This document shows, in pieces, positions 34,632 through 42,076 of a stretch of DNA of 64,000 bases. The stretch is from assembly GCA_963780345.1 (NCBI GenBank), contig CAWABU010000008.1, forward strand, positions 1 to 64,000, given 5' to 3'. Below the pieces are notes generated by a model. It was not told where the DNA came from. It saw nothing but the letters and a program-made list of their open reading frames with translations, and did not search any database. Both the position numbers and the translations under genes were made by a program. Source of the stretch: PALSA-693 sp963780345 (GTDB lineage: Bacteria; Actinomycetota; Acidimicrobiia; Acidimicrobiales; Palsa-688). The number at the start of each line of letters is the position of its first letter. The first letter of the stretch is position 1.

Positions 34632-35660
34632 TCATGATCGCCACGGTGATGGTTCCGACCGCGAGGACATTCCATCCGGTGGGCGGGGGGCCCCGTGGGC
34701 GTCCTGAATGGTGGCGCCGAGGGCCCGGAAATGCTCCCGGAGGGCGCTCGGTTCGAGGACCTCAAACGGCAGGCCGAGGCCCACCAGGCGGCCTGCGAAC
34801 CACTCGAAGTCATCGGCTCCCATCCTCAGAATCGCCTCGCCGTCGCCCGCGGGCTGCACCTGGCCGACGGTCGGAGGCATCCGCAACTCGACCTCCCCCG
34901 CCGAAGCGGCGATCCTGACGACCGCCTGGTAGCGGTACGGGGCCGTGTTGAGGGCGTCGGCGACCAGCCCGGCGGGATCGGCTAGCCGGCGGGGCACAAA
35001 CGTATGGCCGGTCATCTCCGGTACCGCTTCCATGCGGTCGACCCGAAAGGTCCGCCAATCCTGCCGGTCCAGGTCAAAGGCGAGGAGATACCAGCGACGC
35101 TCGGTGGCCACCAGCCGGTACGGCTCGGCCCGCCGCTCGCTGCGCCGGCCGTCGGCTGCGCCATAGGGGAAACGGACCAGTTGCTGGGACTCGCACGCCC
35201 GGGCCAGAGGAACGAGCCGATCGGCCGGCAGGGCCTCCGTGGGCCGGCTGAGGGCCACCGTACTGGCCCGGACCGCTGCCACCTGGGCCCGGACCCGCCC
35301 GGGCAATAGCCGGTCGAGTTTGGTCAAGGCGCTGAGCGCCGGCGTCTCGATACCCCAGAGGGCGCTCCCGGCGGACCAACCCAGGGCGACCGCCATGGCC
35401 GTCGCCTCGTCGTCGTCGAGGAGCAGAGGTGGCAGGTCGGTCCCGGCCTGGAGCCGGTATCCCCCGTCGGGGCCGGGGGCGGAGTCGACCACGTACCCGA
35501 GGGTGCGCAATCGATCGACGTCCCTCCGGAGGGTGCGTGGCGTTACCGCAAGCTGCTCGGCCAGGTCGAGGCCGTTCCAGCGAGATCGGCGCTGCAGCAG
35601 CCCGAGCAGGCGCAGCAGCCTCGCCGCGGCATCCGACACCGATGAAGTTTGACAGGTCAT
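34632..35660 (-). CDS. HTH/WYL-domain transcriptional regulator (YafY type)
   Basis: A 342-residue regulator. The N-terminal winged HTH is ARLLRLLGLLQRRSRWNGLDLAEQLAVTPRTLRRDVDRLRTLGYVVDSAPGPDGGYRL. The WYL ligand-binding domain is near 160-230 (ACESQQLVRFPYGAADGRRSERRAEPYRLVATERRWYLLAFDLDRQDWRTFRVDRM), with WYL conserved as W-Y-L. A C-terminal WCX extension covers EWFAGRLVGLGLPFEVLEP. WYL proteins sense nucleic-acid or small ligands and are frequent in DNA damage and defence loci. The ATG at 35660 is chosen just before the HTH. Confidence 0.92.
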   Translation of the reverse strand: MTCQTSSVSDAAARLLRLLGLLQRRSRWNGLDLAEQLAVTPRTLRRDVDRLRTLGYVVDSAPGPDGGYRLQAGTDLPPLLLDDDEATAMAVALGWSAGSALWGIETPALSALTKLDRLLPGRVRAQVAAVRASTVALSRPTEALPADRLVPLARACESQQLVRFPYGAADGRRSERRAEPYRLVATERRWYLLAFDLDRQDWRTFRVDRMEAVPEMTGHTFVPRRLADPAGLVADALNTAPYRYQAVVRIAASAGEVELRMPPTVGQVQPAGDGEAILRMGADDFEWFAGRLVGLGLPFEVLEPSALREHFRALGATIQDAHGAPRPPDGMSSRSEPSPWRS

Positions 35661-35734
35661 GCGGACCGATCCTGTCCGCATGGCTTCGTAGGGTCGCGGG
35701 TATACGGCTGGCTCGTCTCCAGGAGGTGGAAGGC

Positions 35735-35965
35735 ATGTATCAGAGTCCGTGGATCCTGCAAGCCCTCATCGATCAGCAGCAGTGCGACGTCCGCCGCGCC
35801 GCCGCACCGCCTCGGTCCGATCCGTCCCGCCCGGTGCCACGGTTCCCTCGCCTCCGGCTGCTGCTCGCCGACGTCCGCAGCTGGACGTCGTTCCGGGCGC
35901 CGGCCCGGCCGTCGCCGCCGGCGCGGCGGGTACCGGGAGCGCTGGCTCGCCGGGGCGCCGGTTAG
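35735..35965 (+). CDS. Small Arg/Pro-rich protein with strong ribosome site
   Basis: A 76-codon frame from the ATG at 35735, preceded by AGGAGGTGGAAGGC, one of the best ribosome sites in the window. It starts MYQSPWILQALIDQQQCDVRR, a plausible amphipathic helix, and becomes Pro/Arg-rich (PSRPVPRFPRLRLLLADV). It is divergent from the WYL regulator across 75 bases. I recognise no family. Similar short actinobacterial ORFs with this opening may exist and should be searched. Confidence 0.5.
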   Translation: MYQSPWILQALIDQQQCDVRRAAAPPRSDPSRPVPRFPRLRLLLADVRSWTSFRAPARPSPPARRVPGALARRGAG

Positions 35966-36084
35966 CCGCCCCCGGTGCCTCAAGGGGTCAGAGCTAGGCG
36001 CCCCTTCGTCCGGTTTCACGACCGTCGGGCCTCGGGCCCGGCCCGCTAGGGTCGAGCGCGTCGCAAACGCGCCGGGAGGTGGCC

Positions 36085-36705
36085 ATGGAGTCGATGGAGT
36101 TCACGATCGGGGCCGAGGCGACCTGTACCGACGGGGTGTGCGGCGAAGTGATCCGGGTCGTCATCGATCCCGTCGCCAAGGCCGTGACCCACGTGGTGGT
36201 CGAGCCCAAACACCGGAGCGGGCTCGGCAAGCTGGTGCCGCTCGATCTGGTCGAGTCGTCGAAAGCGGGGGGCCTGCAGCTGCGCTGTTCGACCGCCGAT
36301 CTCCACGCCCTCGAGTCGGCGGAGACCACCCAGTTCCTGCCGGGCGTCGAGGGCTATCCCGGCTATGGCGAGGAGGACGTGCTGGCTTGGCCCTACTACG
36401 GGGGCAACGCCTCCGTGCCGGTCACCTTCGACACCCTGCCGGTGAATGAGGTCGCCGTCCGCCGCGGTGACCGGGTCCACGCCACCGATGGGCGCATCGG
36501 ACACGTCGAGGGTCTGGTCGTCGATGGCCAGACCCGGCACGTGACCCACGTCCTGCTCCAGGAGGGGCATCTCTGGGGTCGGAAGGAGGTCGCCATTCCC
36601 ATCGCCTCGGTGGTGAGCGTCGATGACGGCATCCGGCTCAACATCACCAAGCAGGAGGTGGAGGACCTGCCCGCCGTCGGTGACCAACCGCTCCGCCGGC
36701 ACTGA
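36085..36705 (+). CDS. Double PRC-barrel domain protein
   Basis: A 206-residue protein with two PRC-barrel-like halves. The first is GAEATCTDGVCGEVIRVVIDPVAKAVTHVVVEPKHRSGLGKLVPLDLV. The second is GDRVHATDGRIGHVEGLVVDGQTRHVTHVLLQEGHLWGRKEVAIPIASV. PRC barrels bind RNA or proteins (RimM type) or sit in stress proteins. The half-repeat with H-V-T-H-V shows internal duplication. The ATG at 36085 follows GGGAGGTGGCC. The exact role is unknown. Confidence 0.8.
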   Translation: MESMEFTIGAEATCTDGVCGEVIRVVIDPVAKAVTHVVVEPKHRSGLGKLVPLDLVESSKAGGLQLRCSTADLHALESAETTQFLPGVEGYPGYGEEDVLAWPYYGGNASVPVTFDTLPVNEVAVRRGDRVHATDGRIGHVEGLVVDGQTRHVTHVLLQEGHLWGRKEVAIPIASVVSVDDGIRLNITKQEVEDLPAVGDQPLRRH

Positions 36706-36826
36706 GCAAAGGGGGAGAGGGCGCCGCCCACCCGGGCGCCCCAGTCCGGCCCGGGCCGCGGGCGCCGTGACGTCAGGGGTGTCAGTACGGGCGCCGCTTG
36801 GCCCCCGACTTTTGCCCGACTCACCT

Positions 36827-36893
36827 CACTTATGGTGGGAAAAGTACACCAGATGTAGTTTTTCCACCAGAAGTGAATGAAACTACCAGAAGT
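36827..36893. promoter_or_regulatory. Inverted repeat with iteron-like ACCAGAAGT motifs
   Basis: Arms at 36827-36845 and 36857-36875 match at 16 of 19 positions around an 11-base loop. Within and beside it the 9-mer ACCAGAAGT (0-1 mismatch) occurs at 36848, 36866 and 36885 (18-19 base spacing) and once inverted at 36828-36836. This AT-rich block lies between two convergent genes. It could be an operator, a protein-bound iteron set or a terminator hairpin. Confidence 0.5.
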
Positions 36894-36913
36894 CGCCGGT
36901 GGCCTGAGAATTG

Positions 36914-37020
36914 CCCGGGAACTCCCGCCGGCCCCCACCGCCCCCGGCCCCCCGCCCCCGGTCCCCGCCGGCCCGGCCCCACCGCCACCGCCCCCACCGC
37001 CCTCGTCGCCCCTGGCCGGG
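36914..37020 (-). other. G-run tract with quadruplex potential
   Basis: The plus strand is almost pure C/G with many C4-C6 runs, so the minus strand carries at least six G4-G6 runs separated by 1-8 bases. It lies directly 3' of mca on mca's strand, where it would appear in the mRNA tail or block polymerase. The rest of the 336-base gap between the PRC gene and mca is non-coding. Confidence 0.5.
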
Positions 37021-37041
37021 TGACGCCGGCTTCGAAAGCGG

Positions 37042-37929
37042 TTAGCTGGCCCAGCCGAAACCGGTGCGGGACGCTGAACCCGCGTCCTGCCGAAGCCCGG
37101 CGAAGAGGTCGTCTTCAGGTAGGGGTGCCCCGGTGGTGTCGAAGGCCCGGATAAAAGACTCCTCCTGAAAGAACTCAACGAACAGTTCAGGTGGCATCTT
37201 CGAAAACCACGACTCGTCGAGCTGGCTGGCGTGGGCCATCAGGGCGGCCCGCTTCAGGTCGAGGACGGCGCTGATGTCCACCGAGGTCGTGATCCGCTTC
37301 TCGAGCGCTTCCATCTGCTCCTGGATGCGCGCCATGCGCTCGGGGTCCGGGGGCGGTTGATTGGGGGGCTCCAGGCCGTGAGCGCGCATGGCCTCCCGGA
37401 GGCGCTGAAAGTCCTGCCGGCGGCGGGCGATGTAGTAGAGCTTCGCCGGGATCCGGCTTCGCTCCACCGCCGCCACCGTGATGTCGTGGGCATGCAGATG
37501 GTCGGGGTGGTTGTAACCCCCGTTGTCGGCGTAGGTGACGACCACGTCCGGCTGATACTGCTCGAACAGCGAGATCAGCCGGTCGGCCGCCACCTCCACC
37601 GGCACATTGCAGAACACGTCCTCGCGGTGGCGGTGCCGCCATTCCGGCATTCCGGAGTCGTGATAGCCGAGGCGTTCGGAAGCGCTGACGCCAAGAATGT
37701 CGCAGGCCTGGTCGAGCTCGGCCAGCCGGACCCCGGCTACCGCGTCCTCGTCGTGGCCATCTTCGTCAGGCTTGACGTGGCCCGGACCATCTCCGAGCTC
37801 ACCGTTGGTGCAGGTGACGACAACCGTACGGACGCCCTCCCGGGCGTACTGGGCCAGCACCCCGCCGGTGCTCGAGGATTCGTCGTCGGGGTGGGCGTGT
37901 ACCGCCATGAAGGTAAGCGTGCGGGCCAT
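37042..37929 (-). CDS. mca: Mycothiol S-conjugate amidase
   Basis: Cleaves mycothiol conjugates to release mercapturic acids, a detoxification step found only in mycothiol-making actinobacteria. The LmbE/PIG-L fold has AHPDDESSSTGG at residues 11-22, where His and Asp bind zinc. VVVTCTNGELGD, RLAELDQACDILGVS, LGYHDSGMP and NHPDHLHAHD near 142 (third zinc His) are present. The C-terminal domain with AALMAHASQLDESWFSKMPPELFVEFFQEESF is specific for Mca rather than MshB. The 295 residues are normal. This gene anchors the taxonomic call for the right-hand part. Confidence 0.95.
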   Translation of the reverse strand: MARTLTFMAVHAHPDDESSSTGGVLAQYAREGVRTVVVTCTNGELGDGPGHVKPDEDGHDEDAVAGVRLAELDQACDILGVSASERLGYHDSGMPEWRHRHREDVFCNVPVEVAADRLISLFEQYQPDVVVTYADNGGYNHPDHLHAHDITVAAVERSRIPAKLYYIARRRQDFQRLREAMRAHGLEPPNQPPPDPERMARIQEQMEALEKRITTSVDISAVLDLKRAALMAHASQLDESWFSKMPPELFVEFFQEESFIRAFDTTGAPLPEDDLFAGLRQDAGSASRTGFGWAS

Positions 37930-37980
37930 GCTAAGGCACGACCACCCGCCATGCCGACACTCATCCTCCCCGTCGGGGGC

Positions 37981-38010
37981 TCACCCGCCCAGGGCTCACC
38001 CGCCCAGGGC
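37981..38010. repeat. 15-base perfect tandem duplication spanning a stop codon
   Basis: TCACCCGCCCAGGGC is repeated twice head to tail. On the minus strand this reads ALGG-stop-ALGG-stop, so the end of the SHOCT protein and its stop codon are copied, creating a back-up stop. Confidence 0.8.
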
Positions 38011-38397
38011 CTTGGCCTTTTGCTGGGAGAACTCCTCTTCGCTGATGACGCCGCGGTCCCGGAGGTCCGCCAGCTTGGCCAGCTCGTCGGCGGTACCGCC
38101 GGTGGACGTGGCCGTTTCCCGCACGTAATCCCGAAACGCGGTTTCCTGAGTCTGGGCGTACTGGACCTGGCGCTGTTGCATCTTGCCGCCCCGCACGATC
38201 AGGTACAGGAACACTCCGAGGAACGGAAAGATGATGATGCCGATGACCCAGACGGCCTTCCCCCAACCGCCAAGGTCATGGCTGCGGAAGATGTCGCCGA
38301 AGATCATGATCAGCAGCCAGATCCAGATGATGAACAGGAAGATCCAGAGCATGGTCAAGAAGGCGTCCAGCAATGGATACGACGTCGCGCTGATCAT
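37996..38397 (-). CDS. PLDc_N / SHOCT-domain membrane protein
   Basis: A 133-residue protein. Two membrane helices span residues 10-34 (LDAFLTMLWIFLFIIWIWLLIMIFGDIF) and 45-68 (KAVWVIGIIIFPFLGVFLYLIV), as in PLDc_N proteins. A short linker follows, then a C-terminal SHOCT motif (ADELAKLADLRDRGVISEEEFSQQKAKALGG), thought to aid oligomerisation. Small PLDc_N-SHOCT proteins are widespread and of unknown role in actinobacteria. The last five codons are duplicated after the stop (see the adjoining repeat). Confidence 0.85.
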   Translation of the reverse strand: MISATSYPLLDAFLTMLWIFLFIIWIWLLIMIFGDIFRSHDLGGWGKAVWVIGIIIFPFLGVFLYLIVRGGKMQQRQVQYAQTQETAFRDYVRETATSTGGTADELAKLADLRDRGVISEEEFSQQKAKALGG

Positions 38398-38778
38398 CGG
38401 TCAACCTTTCTCCGGCGTCGGCCGGACGAACGGCACGAACCACACGTGCCTGCAGAGAATACGCGCCACCCGCCCGCCGCCCGGGGATCCCCCAATGCCA
38501 GGTCGAAGCGGGTCGGCGCCGGTTATGGCCCTCGGGGGGCCGTGGCCGCAGCCGTACCGGCCCGGCGACCGAAGACAGCCCCGGCCGATAGCGGCCGAGT
38601 CGTCCTGACACCCTGGCGCGCCGGCCGGTCACGCCTCGATCGTCTGCCGCAAAGACCGCGGTCGGGTCCTTCGCTGATTCCGCCATCGCACCGGGGGCCA
38701 TTGGCGATCCTCCGCTGCGCAGTATCGCGCTCAGGTGCGGCTCGGCTCACTGGACAACTCAGGCCACCCGGCGCTGGA
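38398..38778. other. Divergent intergenic region
   Basis: About 380 GC-rich bases separate the SHOCT gene from the acyl-CoA dehydrogenase pair. I see no gene with motifs on either strand. The promoter of the dehydrogenase operon must lie here. Confidence 0.4.
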
Positions 38779-39909
38779 ATGGGCGCCGTGGACATTCCCC
38801 TGAGTACCGATCAGGAACTACTCCGCGCCACGGCCGAGCGGTTCATCCGAGAGAGTTGCCCGCTCGAGACGGTTCGGCAACTGGCGGACTCCGAGTCGGG
38901 GGTTGGCCGCGACTACGTCCGACAAGCAGGGGAGCTGGGTTGGTTCGCCATGCTGGTCCCGGAGGAGTTCGGCGGCGGGAGTGTCTCAGGCGCCGGTCTG
39001 AGCGACGCGGCCGTCGTGGCCACCGAGCGGGGTCGCGTCCTCCAGCCCGGTCCGTTCGTTCCCACCAACGTAGTGGCCGACGCCCTGGCCCGGGCCGGCA
39101 GCGACGACCAGCGGTCCAAGCTGCTTCCGGCCCTGGCCGCCGGCGAGAGTCTGGCGGCCTGGGTCGTGGCCGGGCCCACCGGAGGCTGGGATGCCGGGCA
39201 GGCCGTGCGCGGCGCGGCGGGAGGTCAGGGCTTCGTGCTGCAGGGCGTCGGGTCATTGGTGCAGGATGCGCCGCTGGTCGACTTCTTTCTGGTCACGGCA
39301 TCCTCGGATGAGGGTCTGACGCAGTTCCTGGTGCCGGCGGGAACGCCCGGTGTGCACATCGAACGCCTGAAAAGTCTTGATCTCACTCGGCGCTTCTACC
39401 AGGTGCGCTTTGACCGGGTAGAGGTGCCCGAAGCCGCCCTGGTCGGTGCGCCCGGCGGCGCGGATGGCGCCGTCGACCGCCAACTGCAGGTCGCTCTGGT
39501 TCTGACCGTGGCGGAGATGGTCGGCGCCATGGATCACGACTTCCAAATGGCGCTGGACTACGCCAAGGCCCGCACCGCCTTCGCTCGCCCGATTGGCTCC
39601 TTCCAGGCCATCAAACACCTGCTGGCCGACACCAGCCTCCTGCTCGAGGCCAGCAAGGCCGCCGCCGATGCGGCCGCCGCCGCGGTCGGTCGGGACGCCA
39701 ACGGGGCCGAGGTGGCGAGCATCGCCAAGGCGTTCGCGGGCGACAGTGCAATCGACCTGGCCCAGGCCTGCTGGCAGGTGTTCGGTGGCATCAGCTACAC
39801 ATGGGAACACGACCAGCATCTCTACATGCGCCGGCTGACAACCGACTCCATGCTGTATGGAGAGCCGGCCTGGCACCGCGAGCGCATCTGTACTCTTCAC
39901 GGACTGTAG
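38779..39909 (+). CDS. Acyl-CoA dehydrogenase (small-subunit-like)
   Basis: A 376-residue flavoprotein fold. The N-terminal helical domain includes DQELLRATAERFIRESCP and LGWFAMLVPEEFGGG. The middle domain is degenerate (AWVVAGPTGGWDAG), and the C-terminal four-helix domain has YAKARTAFARPIGSFQAIKHLLADT and CWQVFGGISYTWEHDQHLYMRRL. The usual catalytic Glu position in the C-terminal domain is not evident. In steroid-degrading actinobacteria such members pair with a second subunit to make an alpha2beta2 enzyme. The partner gene follows after 15 bases. Confidence 0.88.
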   Translation: MGAVDIPLSTDQELLRATAERFIRESCPLETVRQLADSESGVGRDYVRQAGELGWFAMLVPEEFGGGSVSGAGLSDAAVVATERGRVLQPGPFVPTNVVADALARAGSDDQRSKLLPALAAGESLAAWVVAGPTGGWDAGQAVRGAAGGQGFVLQGVGSLVQDAPLVDFFLVTASSDEGLTQFLVPAGTPGVHIERLKSLDLTRRFYQVRFDRVEVPEAALVGAPGGADGAVDRQLQVALVLTVAEMVGAMDHDFQMALDYAKARTAFARPIGSFQAIKHLLADTSLLLEASKAAADAAAAAVGRDANGAEVASIAKAFAGDSAIDLAQACWQVFGGISYTWEHDQHLYMRRLTTDSMLYGEPAWHRERICTLHGL

Positions 39910-39924
39910 AAGGGCGACCATCTG

Positions 39925-41208
39925 ATGACGGACACCACCCAGCACGAGGGCGCCATCAGCGTCGAGGACTTTCGGCAGCGGGCTCGGGCCTGGCTGGAAG
40001 CCAACCTGGAAAAGCGACCCCCGGAGGAGGGGGTGTCGCCGCCCATCCGGCGAGGTCGGACGCCCGAGGCGATGGCTGTCGAGCGAGCCATTCAGAAAAA
40101 ACTGTACGAGGGTGGCTTTGCCGGTATCACCTGGCCCAGGGAATACGGCGGCCAGGCGCTCACCCCCGCGCATGAGCGGGCCTTCAACGAGGAAGCCATC
40201 CGTTACCGCCTGCCCGACCTGGGCGCCGCCGGCAGTGTGACCTTCGAGATGTGCGGCCCGACCATGCTCGTGCACGCCTCGCCTGAGTTCCTTCATCGCC
40301 ACATCCCGCCCATCCTGGCCGGTGACGAGCTCTGGGCCGAGTTCTTCTCGGAGCCGGTCGCCGGGTCTGACCTGGCCGGAATCCAGAGCCGGGCCACCAA
40401 AGACGGTGACCGCTGGATCCTCAACGGGTCCAAGATCTGGTCCAGCGGGGCTTATTACGCCGACTACGGGATGTGCCTGGCCCGTACCAACTGGGACGTA
40501 CCGAAGCATCGGGGCCTGACCTGGTTCGCGGTCAAGACCGATAAGCCCGGCGTGACCGTGCAGCCCATTCGCCAGATCAACGGGGACGCCGAGTTCTGCC
40601 AGGAATTCTTCGACGACGTCGAGCTGAGCGAAGAAGACGTGATCGGTGATGTCGATGAAGGCTGGTCGGCGGCACGGACCATGCTGGTCTTCGAACGGGG
40701 CGGCGGGGAGCGCGCCGGCGTCGCCGCCGGCCGGCATTCTCGCCGGCTCGCTCCCGACCTCGTCGAGCTGGCTCGCCGCCTCGACCGCGAGCGCGACCCG
40801 AGCATTCGCCAGCTCATTGCCAGAGCGCACATCAATGACTTCGTTCGCTCCGAACTGCTCACTCGAGTGGCGTTGCTCACCCGGGCGCGGGCGGCCGACC
40901 CGGCCGGGATCGCGGCCTACGGCAAGCTGGCTTCGGGGGTCTTCAGCGCCGAACGGGCCCGGATCGGGATGGAGATCGGTCGGGGTGCAGCCGTCGCCTG
41001 GAGCGATGACGACTCCGAAGGGGCCAACGCGGCAGTCAATTACCTCAACGGGCGCATGTCCGGAATCGCCGGCGGGACCAACGAGGTGCAACGGAACGGG
41101 ATCGGCGAGCGGGTCCTGGACCTGCCCCGCGAGCCCAGCTTCGATACCGACCGCCCGTTTTCCGAGGTCGTCCGTCGGGCGGCGCGCTGGACCGGGTCCA
41201 CGTCCTGA
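39925..41208 (+). CDS. Acyl-CoA dehydrogenase (large-subunit-like)
   Basis: A 427-residue ACAD. GFAGITWPREYGGQALTPAHERAFNEE lies near residue 52. FFSEPVAGSDLAGIQSRATKDGDRWILNGSKIWSSGAYYADYGMCLART is the canonical FAD/substrate-binding middle domain. The C-terminus GIAGGTNEVQRNGIGERVLDLPREP is the GGTxEVQRN signature. It is clearly intact where the upstream gene is degenerate, which supports a heteromeric FadE pair oxidising CoA thioesters of branched or ring-derived side chains. Same operon as the upstream gene (15-base gap). The exact substrate is unknown. Confidence 0.94.
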   Translation: MTDTTQHEGAISVEDFRQRARAWLEANLEKRPPEEGVSPPIRRGRTPEAMAVERAIQKKLYEGGFAGITWPREYGGQALTPAHERAFNEEAIRYRLPDLGAAGSVTFEMCGPTMLVHASPEFLHRHIPPILAGDELWAEFFSEPVAGSDLAGIQSRATKDGDRWILNGSKIWSSGAYYADYGMCLARTNWDVPKHRGLTWFAVKTDKPGVTVQPIRQINGDAEFCQEFFDDVELSEEDVIGDVDEGWSAARTMLVFERGGGERAGVAAGRHSRRLAPDLVELARRLDRERDPSIRQLIARAHINDFVRSELLTRVALLTRARAADPAGIAAYGKLASGVFSAERARIGMEIGRGAAVAWSDDDSEGANAAVNYLNGRMSGIAGGTNEVQRNGIGERVLDLPREPSFDTDRPFSEVVRRAARWTGSTS

Positions 41209-41271
41209 CGGCGGAGCGTCCCATTCGCCGCCAAGCTGGGCGCGTCCGGTCAGGACCGGCCCGTCGATTGA

Positions 41272-41604
41272 TCAGGTCGGCGAAACGATACAGAGCACCA
41301 GGGCGGACACCCCGATGGCGGCGGCCCCGAGCGAGACCGGCAGCAGATCCCCCGCGGTGGTCCGGCGGGGTCCGCGCGCCCGGGCGTGGGCCAGTCGCCA
41401 CGACCCGAGCGCCCAGGTGAGGACGCCGAGGGACAGAATGCAGGCGCCGACGGCCACATTGCCAGCGGCGACCGGCGTGTTGGCCAGGCCGCGGATCACC
41501 ACCGCGCCGCACGCGATCAGAGAAAGGCCGCTGCGATTCCAGGCCAGGTCGGTGCGCTCGGCGGCCAGTCCGGGATCACGGGAGTCGGCCTCGTAGTGGC
41601 TCAT
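41272..41604 (-). CDS. DUF202 membrane protein (second of pair)
   Basis: A 110-residue, three-helix DUF202 protein. The family motif is GLAAERTDLAWNRSGLSLIACGAVVIRGL near residue 12 (the R-T-x-L-A-W-x-R element). TM2 is NVAVGACILSLGVLTWALG and TM3 GAAAIGVSALVLCIV. DUF202 proteins (YidH type) have unknown function. The ATG overlaps the upstream DUF202 stop as ATGA, so the pair is co-translated and probably hetero-oligomeric. Confidence 0.88.
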   Translation of the reverse strand: MSHYEADSRDPGLAAERTDLAWNRSGLSLIACGAVVIRGLANTPVAAGNVAVGACILSLGVLTWALGSWRLAHARARGPRRTTAGDLLPVSLGAAAIGVSALVLCIVSPT

Positions 41605-42032
41605 TTGGCCGAGCCTCCCCAGATGACCAGGACCAGCCCGATCACGGCCACGATCGATACCACGACGGCCGAGATCTGCGGCAGGACCGACTTCGGCAGG
41701 GCCCGGCCCCGTCGCATGGCCCGCTCGTTTTCCTGCCAGTTCCTGAAGCTGTAGAGGGCCACGACCACCCCGAGGGCGATCAGTGGCAATCCGATCAGCT
41801 TGCGCCCCCCGGCCAGATGGAATGGCGGCAGGAGCTGGGTGATCGCCAGGCCGGCGGTGACGAGGCCGAGCGACGTGCGGATCCACGCCAGGAACGTTCG
41901 TTCGTTGGCGTAGGAGAACCGCACATCGGGCTCCTCGTCGTCGTCGCCGCTTCCGGCCTTGCCGGTCCCGGGATCGTTCGGCCCATCAGCCACTTCCTCA
42001 TCTTGTCGCGCCCCGCCATTGCCGACGGCCAT
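41601..42032 (-). CDS. DUF202 membrane protein (first of pair)
   Basis: A 143-residue protein. A disordered acidic N-terminus (residues 1-36, GDDDEEPD) precedes the DUF202 core RFSYANERTFLAWIRTSLGLVTAGLAITQLL, then LIGLPLIALGVVVALYSFRNWQENERAMRRG and ISAVVVSIVAVIGLVLVIWG. Three membrane helices. It is about the length of E. coli YidH plus the acidic tail. It is divergent from the alpha/beta hydrolase gene at 42077 with only 44 bases between the starts. Confidence 0.9.
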   Translation of the reverse strand: MAVGNGGARQDEEVADGPNDPGTGKAGSGDDDEEPDVRFSYANERTFLAWIRTSLGLVTAGLAITQLLPPFHLAGGRKLIGLPLIALGVVVALYSFRNWQENERAMRRGRALPKSVLPQISAVVVSIVAVIGLVLVIWGGSAK

Positions 42033-42076
42033 GCCGTTTCCGTCGGACTTTCCCGACTCCTGTAGAGTCCGCGACG

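Noticed and set aside
39253..41091. 612-codon minus-strand frame
   Set aside because: It is antisense to two canonical acyl-CoA dehydrogenases and has no recognisable motif.
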